The notes: generated by a model not told the origin, from the letters alone. Positions 48,874 through 60,801 are shown, counted from the first letter of the stretch. The stretch: DNA of 64,000 nt from Mangifera indica (GCF_011075055.1 NC_058147.1:1364001-1428000); one strand, 5' to 3'. A program made the numbers and translations.

Positions 48874-50384
48874 ATGGAACTGCTAATCATCGTTCTGTTT
48901 TTTACTATCTTCGTCTTGTTTATTCTTCAAAAACAAAAAACATCAAAGAGCGTCCGTTTACCACCTGGGCCTCGGGGGCTTCCCTTGATCGGAAATTTAC
49001 ACCAATTTGATGGTTCAAAGCCTGAAAATGTGTGGAAGCTCTCTCAAAAGTATGGACCCCTCATGTCCTTGCGGCTTGGCTACGTGCCAACCCTGATAGT
49101 TTCATCGGCAAAAATGGCTAAAGAAGTTATGAAGACCTATGACCTTGTATTTTGCGGTAGGCCTGCCTTAATTGGTCAGCAAAAGTTATCTTACAATGGG
49201 CTAGATTTGGTTTTTTCACCCTATGATGATTATTATAGAGAGTTGAGAAAAATATGCGTGGTTCATCTCTTCAATTCTAACCGAGTGGCAGATTTTCGTC
49301 CGGTTAGAGAAGATGAAGTTTCCCGTATGATTGAAAAGATATCAAAATCAGCTGTGGTCTCAAAACCTGTCAACTTAAGTGAGCAAATGATGTTTCTTAC
49401 GAGATTTCATGCTTTACTTAATGAGACTCAGGCCTTGTTCGTAAGCTTCTTTCTTTCCGATTATTTTCCCTTCATTGGCAGCTGGGTTGACAAACTCACA
49501 GGAATGGTAAATCGTCTCTAAAACAACTTCAGGGAATTTGATAAATTCTACCAGGAACTCATTGAGGGGCATTTAGATCCCAACAAACCAAAGAATGATC
49601 GAGAGGATATAATTGATGTTCTACTGCAATTTCGGAAAGAGTGTGGATTTAAAATTGACCTCACTTCTGATCACATCAAAGCAGTGCTCATGGTCTTATC
49701 TTTTCCATAAATTTCTCAACTTCGTTTAGTTTTCATATAAAATATATATGATTTATCAATTTTTCTTCTTTGCAGAATATATTTGTTGCTGGCACAGACA
49801 CCAGTGCAGCCTCGGTGGTTTGGGCGATGACCTACCTGATGAAAAATCCTGAAATAATGAAGAAAGTTCAAGGAGAAATCAGGTCCAAAGTTGGAAACAA
49901 AGGTTTTGTAGATGAGGATGATCTTCAGAATCTGCCTTATCTTAAAACTGTAGTGAAAGAGACGATGAGACTGCAACCAACAGTTCCTTTTTTGGTCCCA
50001 AGAGAAACAACTGAGAAGTGCGTCATAGAGGGATATGAAATACCGGCTAAAACACTTGTTCTTGTGAATACATGGCCTATAGGAAGAGACCCTGAAGCTT
50101 GGGAGAACCCAGATGAATTTTATCCTGAGAGATTCATGGGGAGTTCTATTGACTTTAAAGGGCAACACTTTGAGCTGATACCATTTGGTGTTGGTCGAAG
50201 AATTTGTCCAGGATTGTATATGGGAATTGCCACTGTTGACCTTGCACTTTCTAATCTTCTATACAAATTTGACTGGGAAATGGTGCCTGGAATGAAGAAA
50301 GAAGACTTAGATTTTGATGTTCTTCCAGGTATTACCATGCACAAGAAAAATCCTCTCCGCCTTATGGTTAAGTGCTATAAATGA
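48874..50384 (+). pseudogene. Cytochrome P450 with internal deletion and premature stop; P450-7
   Basis: Exons 48874-49692 and 49776-50384, with an 83-base intron. The ER anchor (MELLIIVLFFTIFVLFIL) and hinge PPGPRGLPLIGN are intact, unlike in the sister at 20192. Exon 1 lacks 63 bases (21 codons, in frame) after FLT, where family members have the TSTII...GFGKRYE segment. The codon at 49519-49521 is TAA where the sister has GAA. After the stop the frame stays open, and exon 2 has AGTDTSAAS, KETMR, YPERF and FGVGRRICPG. Both lesions fall before the I-helix and heme loop, so a truncated product would be inactive. C-helix is YYRELRK. I infer a recent pseudogene. Confidence 0.9.
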
Positions 50385-50511
50385 TTGCAGATCGATGGAT
50401 CATTTGTGTTCAATGTTCACGAATTAATCTGGCCGGAGTTCGAAGTTTCTGATCGCAGTCTTCTTGTTTGCTACACTGTGTAATAGATGTCAACGGGGCA
50501 GTGTTACTAAT

Positions 50512-50517
50512 AATAAA
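50512..50517 (+). terminator. AATAAA-type polyadenylation signal candidate of P450-7
   Basis: AATAAA lies about 130 bases after the stop, next to GTTGTAAAATAATTTATCC, the unoccupied target site of the element found at 21909. Confidence 0.4.
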
Positions 50518-50568
50518 GTTGTAAAATAATTTATCCAAGTATTTACAGACTTACAGTCCGATGTCTGC

Positions 50569-51034
50569 TAGGGGTGTTCAACACCGGTTAACCGAACCGC
50601 TTTGCGTATTTTTTGAACCGAACTGAATTTTTGGTTTGAAAAAAATCATGAACCGAAACCGAACCGATTTAAAAATTAACCGATTTTGAACCAAACCGAA
50701 AATATCAATTAACCGAACCGAATATTCGGTTAACCAATTTTTGAACCGAATTTTAAAAAATTATCATATTTTATTATTTTTTTCTAATTTTTTGAAAATT
50801 TATTCAGTATTCTATTAATATTTTATTAAATTTTTATTTGATTTTTTAAAAACCGGTTCGGTTCGATTAACCTGTTTTGAAAATTTGGCAAACCGGTAAC
50901 CGAACCGAAAATTCGGTTTTTATATATTTTTGAACCGGTATCCGAACCAATTTTTCGAATAACCTATTTTTCGGTTAGGGTTTCGGTTTAAAAATCAGTT
51001 CGATTCGGTTATCGGATAATTTTGAACACCCCTA
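50569..51034. mobile_element. hAT-type MITE, 8-bp TSD, rich in ACCGAACCG
   Basis: The termini TAGGGGTGTTCAA and its complement are perfect, with TSDs ATGTCTGC at 50561-50568 and 51035-51042. The interior has repeated AACCGAACCG and CGGTTCGGTT motifs able to fold. The empty site GATGTCTGCCAACATTC is preserved at 22881-22897 after P450-3, so the insertion followed duplication. No coding capacity. Confidence 0.92.
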
Positions 51035-51042
51035 ATGTCTGC

Positions 51043-51609
51043 CAACATTCATACTTCCTCAAAAGGCGATAATAGAATCTAATTAAATAATGAAATTATG
51101 TATTATTATGTGATTATATATTATATAATAATTAATTTAAAATCATAACATCATATAATGATGTATCATTTAAATATTTAATTATAGATTTAAAATTAGA
51201 TACATATAATTTTATTTTACTAAAAAACAAGTTTAAATAATCATCAAAATTTTATCTTAAAAGATAAAAATAGATCAAATCTTTGTCATAACTAGAAGAT
51301 AGGAGCTATATATTATTTGTCATAATTGAAAACAGGGTTAAATTTAATTCAGATTGTATTTGAATAAAATTTAGTTTAAAATTAAAAGAACTAATTCAAT
51401 CATATCTTAAATTGACAAAATGAAGCTAAAAAATAATTTACTTTAATTTGATTTTAATCCAACTTAATACAAATTTAACCTTTTTTTATGAAATCAAACC
51501 TAATTCTTAGCCCAAACCTGAGTCCTTGAATCCAAACTTGAAAAAGTCAAATTGAATCCAACCCTAACGGAAAGGATCCTTTTGAGTAAAGGAGTATTGC
51601 AAGAGCTAC
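51043..51609. other. Intergenic, AT-rich
   Basis: No gene. Partly similar to 36300-36820 and 58020-58540, the DNA downstream of the 3'-exon fragments. Confidence 0.5.
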
Positions 51610-51618
51610 ATTTTCTAA

Positions 51619-51799
51619 GAGCAATGTTATGTGTACCCAATTTTGATACATAATTTATATACACAATGATATGTCATCATGCGATTAGGTGATTTTAAAA
51701 TATGTATCACCATATGATAAAAAAATATCTAATCACATGATGATACCTTATCTATATATATAAATTATATATCAAAATTAGGTACACATAGTTTTATTG
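51619..51799. mobile_element. Small MITE, 181 bp, 9-bp TSD
   Basis: The inverted ends share TATGTGTACC(C/T)AATTTTGAT. The TSDs are ATTTTCTAA at 51610-51618 and 51800-51808. The core contains the inverted pair ATCATGCGATTAGGTGA and ATCTAATCACATGATGAT. Arms A and B have an uninterrupted site at the corresponding place (ACATCTCTAAAGGGGG near 36828). The 9-bp TSD suggests a Mutator-type origin; an 8-bp hAT reading is possible. Confidence 0.85.
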
Positions 51800-51815
51800 A
51801 TTTTCTAAACGGAAC

Positions 51816-52154
51816 TTGGGTGCAACAAAAAACCCACCTCAATTAAGGAAAGTGTTTAGAAGGAAACAACAAAGCCCAGAGAAAGTCCAACCAGCCCATA
51901 GAAAAAGGGAAATTTTAAAGATGGACGTAATAAAGAATTATGAATTGGCAGGGAAAACAGATAGATACCGACAGATGACGAGAAGCGATACTGATATTGA
52001 AAATTTTGCAGCAGACCTGCCTGCCCCCCTGTCTGCTAAGAAGCTATCTGACAGAACACGTAAAAACAAAATGAAAATGAAATCGATGTCTGTGATCCAA
52101 TCGTTTTATCCAGAAGTTTCTGTCGTTTGGGTTTTGTGGCTAACGCTTCCGTAG
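51816..52154 (+). other. 112-codon open frame, unrecognised; possible exon relic
   Basis: Hydrophilic and basic N-terminal half (RKVFRRKQQSPEKVQ, then KTDRYRQMTRSDTDIENF), followed by a short hydrophobic tail. No domain is recognised. Homologous DNA in arms A (about 36830-37040) and B (about 58560-58763) has stops, and there joins directly to P450 exon-1 sequence at KKLS. The start position and coding status are doubtful. It may be a relic of another gene trapped next to a P450 fragment, or chance. Confidence 0.3.
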
Positions 52155-54063
52155 AGAATCCAGGTTGGCCAATCGTATCCGACAAAGCAATTCTTCATAA
52201 CTTTGTTCTTCTAAGTTGGTATGTTCCTGTGTATTGGAGAACATTGTATATTTGGTATATCACTACATCTTAGCCTTTCAGTATTTAGTCAACGGTAGAT
52301 ATGGTTGATTGTTGCAAGTTGGTGAGAGAAGTTGGGCTGTGGAAAGAATCGTGACAGGGCCCATAAGAAAACGCCGCATGTGGTTAGAGTGACTTGTTGG
52401 AAAACGAGTGGCACGATAAAATTGCGTCAAACGCCACATAATTTTGTTATTTCATACCTAAGCAATCTTATACATATATATTTTAATTAATAATTATACA
52501 TTTAAAATTGCTTACCCAAGTTTTAGTGAAATGATAAATATATATTCGTAAAAAATAAAAATCAAATACCTATTCAAACTTTATTCTATTATAATATATT
52601 TATAATTTTTTTATTAAGATTAAAGAATAAAATCGTTGTTTTATTAATAATATTAAAATAATTAAAATTATATAATAATTTCTTTTTTTTAGTTTGAGTC
52701 AAGTACTCTTTTTTTTTACTCATTTCCGTTGGTACAAATAATAAAATTATGTATATAAATTTTATATATAAATAATAATATATTATTATATAATTAAATA
52801 CTATTTTATTTTTAATTTTTAATTATTTGATTATATAATAATATATTATTATTTATAAACAAAATTATATATAATTTATACACAACTATCAATGAACTAA
52901 AAATAATAATAATTATTATTTAATAAATATATTTAATTAAATTTAATTGGATTATCTTAATAGCATTAATTAACTCAGTTGAATTTAAATAATAATATAT
53001 TATTATTTAATTAAATAATCTTTAATTAATTATAAAATAATATATAATTACACAAAAATACAGGATTTATATATATTATTTTTTGTAATGAAATACCCAT
53101 TTTAATTATCTCTCTTGATCTATTGTTATGTCCAGATTTGAAAACAATTTTTTTTATTAATAGAAATACGGAATGCCGATCATACGGATCAAATAATTTG
53201 GCCTAACACCTTAAAATCTTTATTAACGGTACAATAATTAAAGATTAAAATACAATAAAACCTAGTTTAATAACAAAAGCAAGAAAGAAGGCAGCTGACA
53301 GCTTCATATTCCACAGCTGACTTAATGTACTAGAAAAAATAAAGGAGGCATCTACAAACACTTAATATTTTGATAAAGATTGTACAAATTGAAGCATATT
53401 AAAATTTACAAATTGAAATAATTTTTATACACAAATAATATTATATTATTATATAATTATATTTATTTTATTTTTAATTTTTAATAATTATATGATAATA
53501 TAAAATTATTTTTATAGAAAAATTATACATATAGTATTGCTCTTTTTATGTGTTGACACAGTGAGATTTGATAAAAATTTATATATTGATATAAATATGA
53601 AACACTAATAGTAAGATTGAAATAATTGGAATTAATATCTTTATAATAAAACTATCAATTTTTTTTTTTAAATTGAAGGAACTATGTATATATTTTTATT
53701 AAATAAATTAAATTTTTAGATTTTTTTATTAAATGAATGAAACATTCATATTCTTTTATAAAATGAACCAAATTTTAAGTATTTGTTGTTGGGGATTTTG
53801 AATAAATATAATAAAAAATATTTGTTTTGCTTTATTCTAAAAAGCTTTATATAATACAACAAAAGTTTACTCTATTTAATAAGAATAGAAGCAAATTTTG
53901 TCTCTTTTTTTTTAACTTAAAAATTCAGTAAATTCCTTCAATTAAAAACAGAGTTTTGTAACTTAAAAAAAAATGTCATAGTTAAGATACCTCCATTTAT
54001 CATGATAAATTGGATGAAATAAAGTAAAATTTCAATATTATAAATTATAAATATTTATTTTAG

Positions 54064-54109
<46 letters not shown>

Positions 54110-54225
54110 GTAGTATCATATAAATAATAATTTTAAATTAATAATATATATAATTATGTATTTAAAATAGATATACTTTATATTCTAATTATTGTTCATA
54201 TCTTAATTATTGATCAACTTTGAGG
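52155..54225. other. Intergenic; 5' flank of P450-8
   Basis: No gene. From about 52690 it is a sister copy of the P450-4 flank (23780-25982) but lacks the element found there at 24414. A (TA)n tract lies at 54072-54103. Confidence 0.6.
54072..54103. repeat. (TA)n microsatellite
   Basis: About 16 units, roughly 170-200 bases upstream of the P450-8 start. Confidence 0.9.
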
Positions 54226-54235
54226 TCTATTTATT
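54226..54235 (+). promoter_or_regulatory. TATA-like box of P450-8
   Basis: TCTATTTATT about 40 bases upstream of the ATG, identical in context to that of P450-4. Confidence 0.35.
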
Positions 54236-54273
54236 GAGGTTCTGCTTTTGAATTTCTTGTAAGATTCAACACA

Positions 54274-55848
54274 ATGGCATTGCTAATTGTCCTTGTGTTT
54301 CTTCCAATTTTCTTCTTCTTTCTTCTCCAAAAACAAAAACCACTCAAAAGCAATCGTCTGCCACCTGGTCCTCGCGGGCTTCCCTTAATTGGCAATCTGC
54401 ACCAGTTTGATGGTTCAAACCCTAAGAAGGTGTGGAAACTTTCTAGAAACTATGGCCCTCTCATGTCCCTGAGTCTTGGTTCAGTTCCAGCCATTTTAGT
54501 TTCATCAGCAAAAATGGCTAAAGAGGTCATGAAGACGCAGGATCTGGCATGTTGCAGTAGGCCTGCCTTGCTTGGCCAACAAACTTTGTCTTACAATGGC
54601 TTAGACTTGGTGTTTTCACCTTACGATGATTATTGGAGAGAAATCAGGAAAATTTGCGTTGTTCATCTCTTGAACTCTAACAGAGTTCAACAATTTCTAC
54701 CCATTAGAGAAGATGAAGTTGCTCGTATGACGAAACAGATATCGAAAGCTACTGCTGCCTCTAAGACAATCAACTTGAGTGAGCTTATGTTCTCTCTTAC
54801 GAGCACAATTATTTCCAGGGTTGGATTTGGAAAGAGGTACGAGGAAGAAGGAATTGAGAGAAGTAGATTCCAGACTCTTCTTAATGAAACTCAGGCCCTG
54901 TTTATAAGCTTCTTTTTTTCAGATTATTTTCCTTTCATGGGCTGGCTTGACAAGCTCACAGGAATGAGGCGTCGCCTTGATAACAACTTCAAGGCTTTTG
55001 ACAAATTTTACCAAGAACTCATTGAAGAGCATTTAGATCCCAACAAACCTGAAAATGATCAAGAGGATATAGTTGATGTTCTACTGCAAATTCGGAAAGA
55101 GCGTGGATTTAAAATTGACCTCACTTTTGATCACATCAAAGCAGTGCTCATGGTATTATAAAGCAACTTTTCTGAACTTTATTTCATACATACCATAAAT
55201 TTTATTTTGTCTCATTATTTTGGTTTTTCTTTGCTGCAGAATGTATTTGTTGCTGGGACAGATACGAGTGCAGCTACAGTGGTGTGGGCGATGACCTTGC
55301 TTATGAAGAATCCTAGAGTAATGAAGAAAGTTCAAGAAGAAATCAGGTCTGAAGTTGGTAACAAAGGTTTTGTAGATGAAGATGATATTCAGAATCTGCC
55401 ATATCTCAAAGCTGTAGTGAAAGAGACGATGAGACTGCAACCAACAGTTCCTTTTTTGGTCCCAAGAGAAACAATTGAGAAGTGCGTCATAGAGGGATAT
55501 GAAATACCGCCTAAAACACATGTTCTTGTGAATGCATGGGCGATAGGAAGGGACCCTGAAGCTTGGGAGAACCCAGAAGAATTTTATCTTGAGAGATTCA
55601 TAGGGAGTTCTGTTGACTTTAAAGGGCAACATTTTGAGCTGATACCATTTGGTGCTGGTCGAAGAATTTGTCCAGGGTTGTATATGGGAATTGCGACTGT
55701 TGACCTTGCACTATCCAATCTTCTGTACAAATTTGATTGGGAAATGGTGCCTGGGATGAAGAAAGAAGACTTGGATTTTGATGTTCTACCAGGTATTACC
55801 ATGCACAAGAAAAATCCCCTCCTCCTGATGGCTAGGCCCCGTAAATAA
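54274..55848 (+). CDS. Cytochrome P450, CYP83/CYP71B-like, full length with altered PERF motif; P450-8
   Basis: Exons 54274-55152 and 55240-55848 encode 495 residues without stops. PPGPRGLPLIGN, WREIRK, AGTDTSAAT, KETMR and FGAGRRICPG are intact. Unusual changes: the PERF motif reads YLERF (P to L), QQFLPIREDE replaces QQFRPIREDE, IISRVGFG replaces IICRVGFG, LSLGSVPAILV replaces LRLGSVPAILV, and PPKTHVLVN replaces PPKTLVLVN. The catalytic glutamate and arginines are kept, so activity is possible, but several normally constant sites have drifted. Closest relative: P450-4 upstream and in coding sequence; P450-5 downstream. It starts arm B of the large duplication. Confidence 0.93.
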
Positions 55849-57614
55849 GAGAGTCAGAATCATTGAGCATATTGATATGTCAATGAAGTGTTTTAACTTT
55901 TTCGAATGTAGGGAACCCCCTGTGTGATCGATACTGCACTGCAGATCGAAGTTCATAATAATACTTCCTTTGTTTATCATTCTTTCTTATGGATGCTGAT
56001 GGCTATGTGCCTATTGTAGCAACAGTTTCAAGTTTGAACTACTTATCAGAAATATCCCATTTTCATTCATAAACAGGTAATCTTAATAGACAAAACCATA
56101 AAGGATACGTTTCAATTGATTGAAAATTGATGCACTTGTTGAAATTATAAATTTTGTTCGTGTGTTTGAGCTAAAAGAATTTCAGTCTTTCTTTTATTGC
56201 TTTTAGGGAATACACCGCAGTTCAAGCTGAAATTTTTCAGTTTTATAGATACATTACAGTTTCAAACCACTTGCTTTCAGAGAGACTGTACCAATATAAT
56301 TGTAGGGTTGTATATTATGTGTTCAAAAACACCTAGTTCTAGCATCTCTTAGTCTGTAACAACTACAAAGGAGACCAAACTTTTGGTTAGGAAAGAAAAA
56401 ATAAGTTTGTAATAGCGTGTAATTAATTCTACTATTTCTAAGGTTAATAGTTTTGTAGATAGTTATGTAATCCAATTAGAACAACACCCAATTCAAAAAT
56501 AAAAAACTATTATTTAAATTCGGCTAAAAAATAATTGAATTTAGATTCAATTTAAACTCAGCTTGTAAACTCAGATCAAATTCAATCTTATGTATATATT
56601 GGTAGTATCTAGTTCAACTACTATCATTTTCCTTGATAAATTGGTCTTCAAACAAGAGGGCATACAATGTGAAAGGGTGAAAACAAACAAGATGTTCTGT
56701 AGCACCATTGCTCTGTTCTTCTTTAAGTCCATGAAAATATACTACTCTCTACTTGGACTCCATAGTATAATATAAAGTTGTTATGCAGTTTAAACTATAG
56801 TCTGCATCATAAAACACAAAGAAAGCAATTTGAACTCAATCAAATATTACTCATTGGGTCAAGGTTAATCCCAAAATTAATCAAAGAAGATGATACATTT
56901 CTGACTATCTTGTAAGTAAAAACACAAGATATAAGTTCAACATATGATTAAAGCCATAAAAAATCCCTCAAAAAAATTAAAATATAAAGTTTCTCACGTG
57001 TTTCTTAAAAATAATAATAATAAACGACTACAAAATAACTCAAATAGTTCAAAAAATTTCTTATTACAATGAATCAATATGCAAAAATGATTTCTGCAAA
57101 ATTATAAAAACTGTTAAAATATTGCATTATTTCTAAAAATTTTTGTCACAAGGTGTCAAAAGTCATTATTGTTTCTTGCAAAACTATATAAAGTATCAAG
57201 ATATTTAAAAGACTCACTCGCAAAGTTCAATAATTCTTGAAATATTCAAATTTGTAATAATTTTATTAGTTAAAATAGTTCAAAGTTTATAATATAAAGA
57301 GACAGAAAGTTTTCGGTAGTGAACCAAGTTATCTTTTGGCAAGTTGAATAAAATTCTCTAAACTTCACTTTTCGAATTTTTCTTAAGATTAAGATTTAGG
57401 ATTAATGAGAAGTAAATATTTAAAATTTCACTATTCCAATAAATTCCAATTGTATACATGCATCAACCGTTTTCAAAACTTTAATTAAATCTTAGTTGAT
57501 CCATATTTTATATCAATCAGTGTCAATAATCATAAAATATATAAATATTAGGAATGATGGGGTAAGATGGTAGTGAAGGACTACTAAATCTGAGATAACA
57601 TATATAATATAATT
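55849..57614. other. 3' flank of P450-8
   Basis: No gene; colinear with 34130-35893. Confidence 0.65.
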
Positions 57615-57836
57615 AAAGGGCAACACTTTGAGCTAATACCATCTGGTGCCGATCGAAGAATTTGTCCAGGATTGTAGTCTATGGGAATTGCGACTGTTGA
57701 TCTTGCACTTTCTAATCTTCTGTACTGGGAAATGATGCCTGGAATGAAGAAAGAAGACTTAGATTTTGATGTTCTTCCAGGTATCACCATGCAAAAGAAA
57801 AATCCTCTCCGTCTCATGGCTAAGTACCATATATAG
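57615..57836 (+). pseudogene. P450 3'-exon fragment, copy 3
   Basis: Same tail fragment and same lesions as at 29396 and 35894 (PSGADRRICPG, in-frame TAG, loss of three codons). It is essentially identical to the arm A copy. Confidence 0.9.
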
Positions 57837-58763
57837 TAGCAGATGGATGGACAAACTGTGTTCAATATTGTTGACAAATCTAGCCGGAGTTCGAAGTTTA
57901 TAATTAAAATTTTCTTGTTTGCTACTCTGTGCAATAGATGTCAATGGGGTACTAATAATAAAGTTATAAAATTATTTATGTATGTTTTTACAATCCAATG
58001 TCTGCATCGCATCTAATTTTAAATATTTTAATAATATATTATCATATAATTAAATATTATTTTATTTTTAATTTAAAATCATATAATAATATATTATCTA
58101 GTTTCTAATTGAATACTCGAAAGTGGATGTATATAATTTTACTATATCAAAAAACATGTTCAAGTGATCACCAACATCCCATCTTTCAAGATAAAAATAG
58201 ATCAACATAAAATGACACTAATTCCATAAACGATTATATCTTTGACTAAGACAGAAGATGAGAATTATAAATTATTTCTCACAATAAATTATATCATTAT
58301 TATTGAAAGTGAGTTAAATTCTATTCAAATTAAATTCTATTCAAATTAAGTTAAAATTAAAAGAATTAGCTTAAGAATATCTCAAAATTAACAAGTTGAG
58401 ACTCGAATTAGATGGAAAAACAATTTAATTTTAATTTAGACCTAATTTAAGCTAACTTCGTTCAATCTAAACTTGGAGTTTGAACTTAAATAAATTGAGT
58501 CAATTCCAACCGGAAAGGATCCTTTGAATGAAGGTACACTGCAGGAGCCACATCTCTAAAGGGGGCCTGGGTGGAACAAAAAGACCCACTTCAATGAAGG
58601 AAAGTTTTTTAATGGGCCTAGAAGAAAACAGAAAAGCCTGGAGAAAGTCCAACCAGCCCATATTAAAAAGGAAATTTTAAAGATGGACCTAAGGAAGAAG
58701 GATGAATTGACCCGGAAGATAGATAGATATCGAAAGATGATTAAATGGTAATGATGATGAAAG
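57837..58763. other. Spacer, AT-rich, with relic of the unrecognised exon-like segment
   Basis: Counterpart of 36116-37040. It contains AAGGAAGAAGGATGAATTGA and related sequence homologous to the open frame at 51816, interrupted by stops. Confidence 0.5.
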
Positions 58764-59174
58764 CTTTGCGGCTGACCTGCTTGTCCCACTTGCTGCAAAG
58801 AAGCTATCTGAGAATGGCTTCGATTTGGTTTTTTGTCCATATAAGGAATATTGGAAAGATGAGGAAAATATGTCAATTCTAATAAAGGGAAGAACTTTCG
58901 TCCCAGTAGAGAAAATGAAGTTTTCTGGAGGATTGAAAAGATATCAAAATCGGTTGTTGATTGAAATCCCGTGAGCTTAAGTAAGCCATTGATGTTTCTT
59001 ACCAGCTACTATTATTTGCAGACTGAGTTTCGGTATGAGGTGTGAAGATGAAGGAAGTGAAAGAAGTAGATTCCATGCTCTACCTGATGAAGCTGATAGG
59101 TTCCCTTCATGGGGCTGAGTTGACGAACTTGCATTAATGATAGGTTAGCTCGAAAACAATTTCAATGAATTCGG
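58764..59174 (+). pseudogene. P450 exon-1 relic, copy in arm B
   Basis: Same decayed P450 exon 1 as at 37041 but without the 199-bp duplication: KLSENGFDLVFCPYKEYW, frameshifts, TIICRLSFGMRCEDEG, SERSRFHAL, then a deletion and stops. Confidence 0.85.
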
Positions 59175-59225
59175 AAAAGCCTTGATAGATTGAAATGATT
59201 TTCAAAAGTAACAATAATGTTAATA

Positions 59226-59560
59226 GGCCAAAAGACTTACTCTTACATAAGGTCTAGTGGATTTCCAAACTCTAAAGTTTAAAAAATTTAAATATCTAGT
59301 TGTCATTCAATTTCTATCAAATTTTTTTAGTAATATAAATAGTAAAAACGTCATTTAATAATTTTATTTTAAAAAAATAATTTTTTTTATCTTTTCTTAC
59401 TTTAATTTTGAAAACTGACAATTTTCCTTTAGATTTAGAAAGTTACATTTTCTCCTATTTAGGATTTCCATATTTTTTCCATTTGTAGCCACCCTCCAAA
59501 TTTCTTCAACTTCAGTTTCAATTTCACTCCCCTCTTCAACTTAAGTTTCTAGCATCCCTT
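59226..59560. mobile_element. Left end of a long-TIR element, degraded (arm B)
   Basis: GGCCAAAAGACTTACTCTTA start; duplicate of the remnant at 37702. Confidence 0.4.
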
Positions 59561-60549
59561 TCGACATTCTCTCCCTCCATCTCCGATCTACTATTTTGCC
59601 TGAGACCTAATTGACGTCAACCTTGCCTTCTCTCTAATGCTCAAGTGCGATTTCTCTTTTGGTTACGTCACACAATTCTCCTCTCTCGAGTTCATTGCGC
59701 ATCTCCTTCTCTCCAGTTGGTCATCTTGATTTTCTTTGACTACAAACACGACATTTGAGTTTTTCTCATCGACAAAATCATCTCCCTCTGATGTCTATGT
59801 TCTTGGCATTCTTTTTTGTTGTTTCAAAGATGCACACCAAACCAAGAGAAGAGAAATTGCACAATTCGAATCCAATCAAATACCATTGAAGACCATAATC
59901 TACTTTTTCTTTTATTTTTTTTTTCAAAACAGAAATTAATTTGTCTAATTCATTACTCTAAATTTTTCTTGGTAAACTGTGTACATGTGATGCTGAAGAT
60001 TTTAAATCTAAGAAGTTAAGAACCCATTCAACCGGAGTTGGTATTGCATCAGTTTCAATATTAAATCATCTTTAGCCAAAAACAAAAATTCAGTGGTGGA
60101 TGTAGTTGAAATCTTGAAACGTTGCTTATTTTCTATATCATAAAATAACCGAATTTCAGAAGCATCCTAGATTTAAAGAACAATTAAATATTATAAAAAT
60201 CCCTAAACCCTATCTATATCATCGTATCTTATATCACCGTCTTGTGTAATCCGTCTGAGTATTTACAAGTTCTATTAGTAGAAAAAAAAATCACTTTCAA
60301 ATGGCAATATATTAAGATGCCGTCCATTTCTGGAAAAGATTAGAAATTAAGTGCAAGCACCACACACGTAGATTGCCATAAATAATTCTGCCAAATTCTT
60401 TTTTTTTTTAATGACTGGGATAACCTCATCTGACTTTATCGGATAGATAAGTATAATCGAATCAAATTCAAGTTACGTATTATTGTATAACTCGTCTGAC
60501 TTACGCCCTATACATATGTTTCTTGAACTAAAATATATATGATATATGT
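59561..60549. other. Intergenic copy of a P450 5' flank, arm B
   Basis: Colinear with 38031-39026, including the copia target site TATGT at 60545-60549. Confidence 0.6.
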
Positions 60550-60794
60550 TATGAAATTGAGAATATTGTTTTCTTATTATTTTAGAATACTGAACAGTAT
60601 AATATATACAATTTACAGAGAAGATATGACAGAAAATGAATTAATCAAATCATTAACTAAATCAAATCAAATCAAATCCTAAATATATTATCTCCTAATG
60701 TGCTCTGATATCCTTCATAATATAACAAAATCAAATCAACAATATAACATTCCTAATATAACATAATCAAATCAGCAACAAAATCAAATCAACA
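60550..60794 (-). repeat. 3' LTR of copia copy B
   Basis: It spans TATGAAATTG to AAATCAACA and keeps the consensus start that has mutated in copy A. Confidence 0.9.
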
Positions 60795-60801
60795 CTCCCT
60801 C

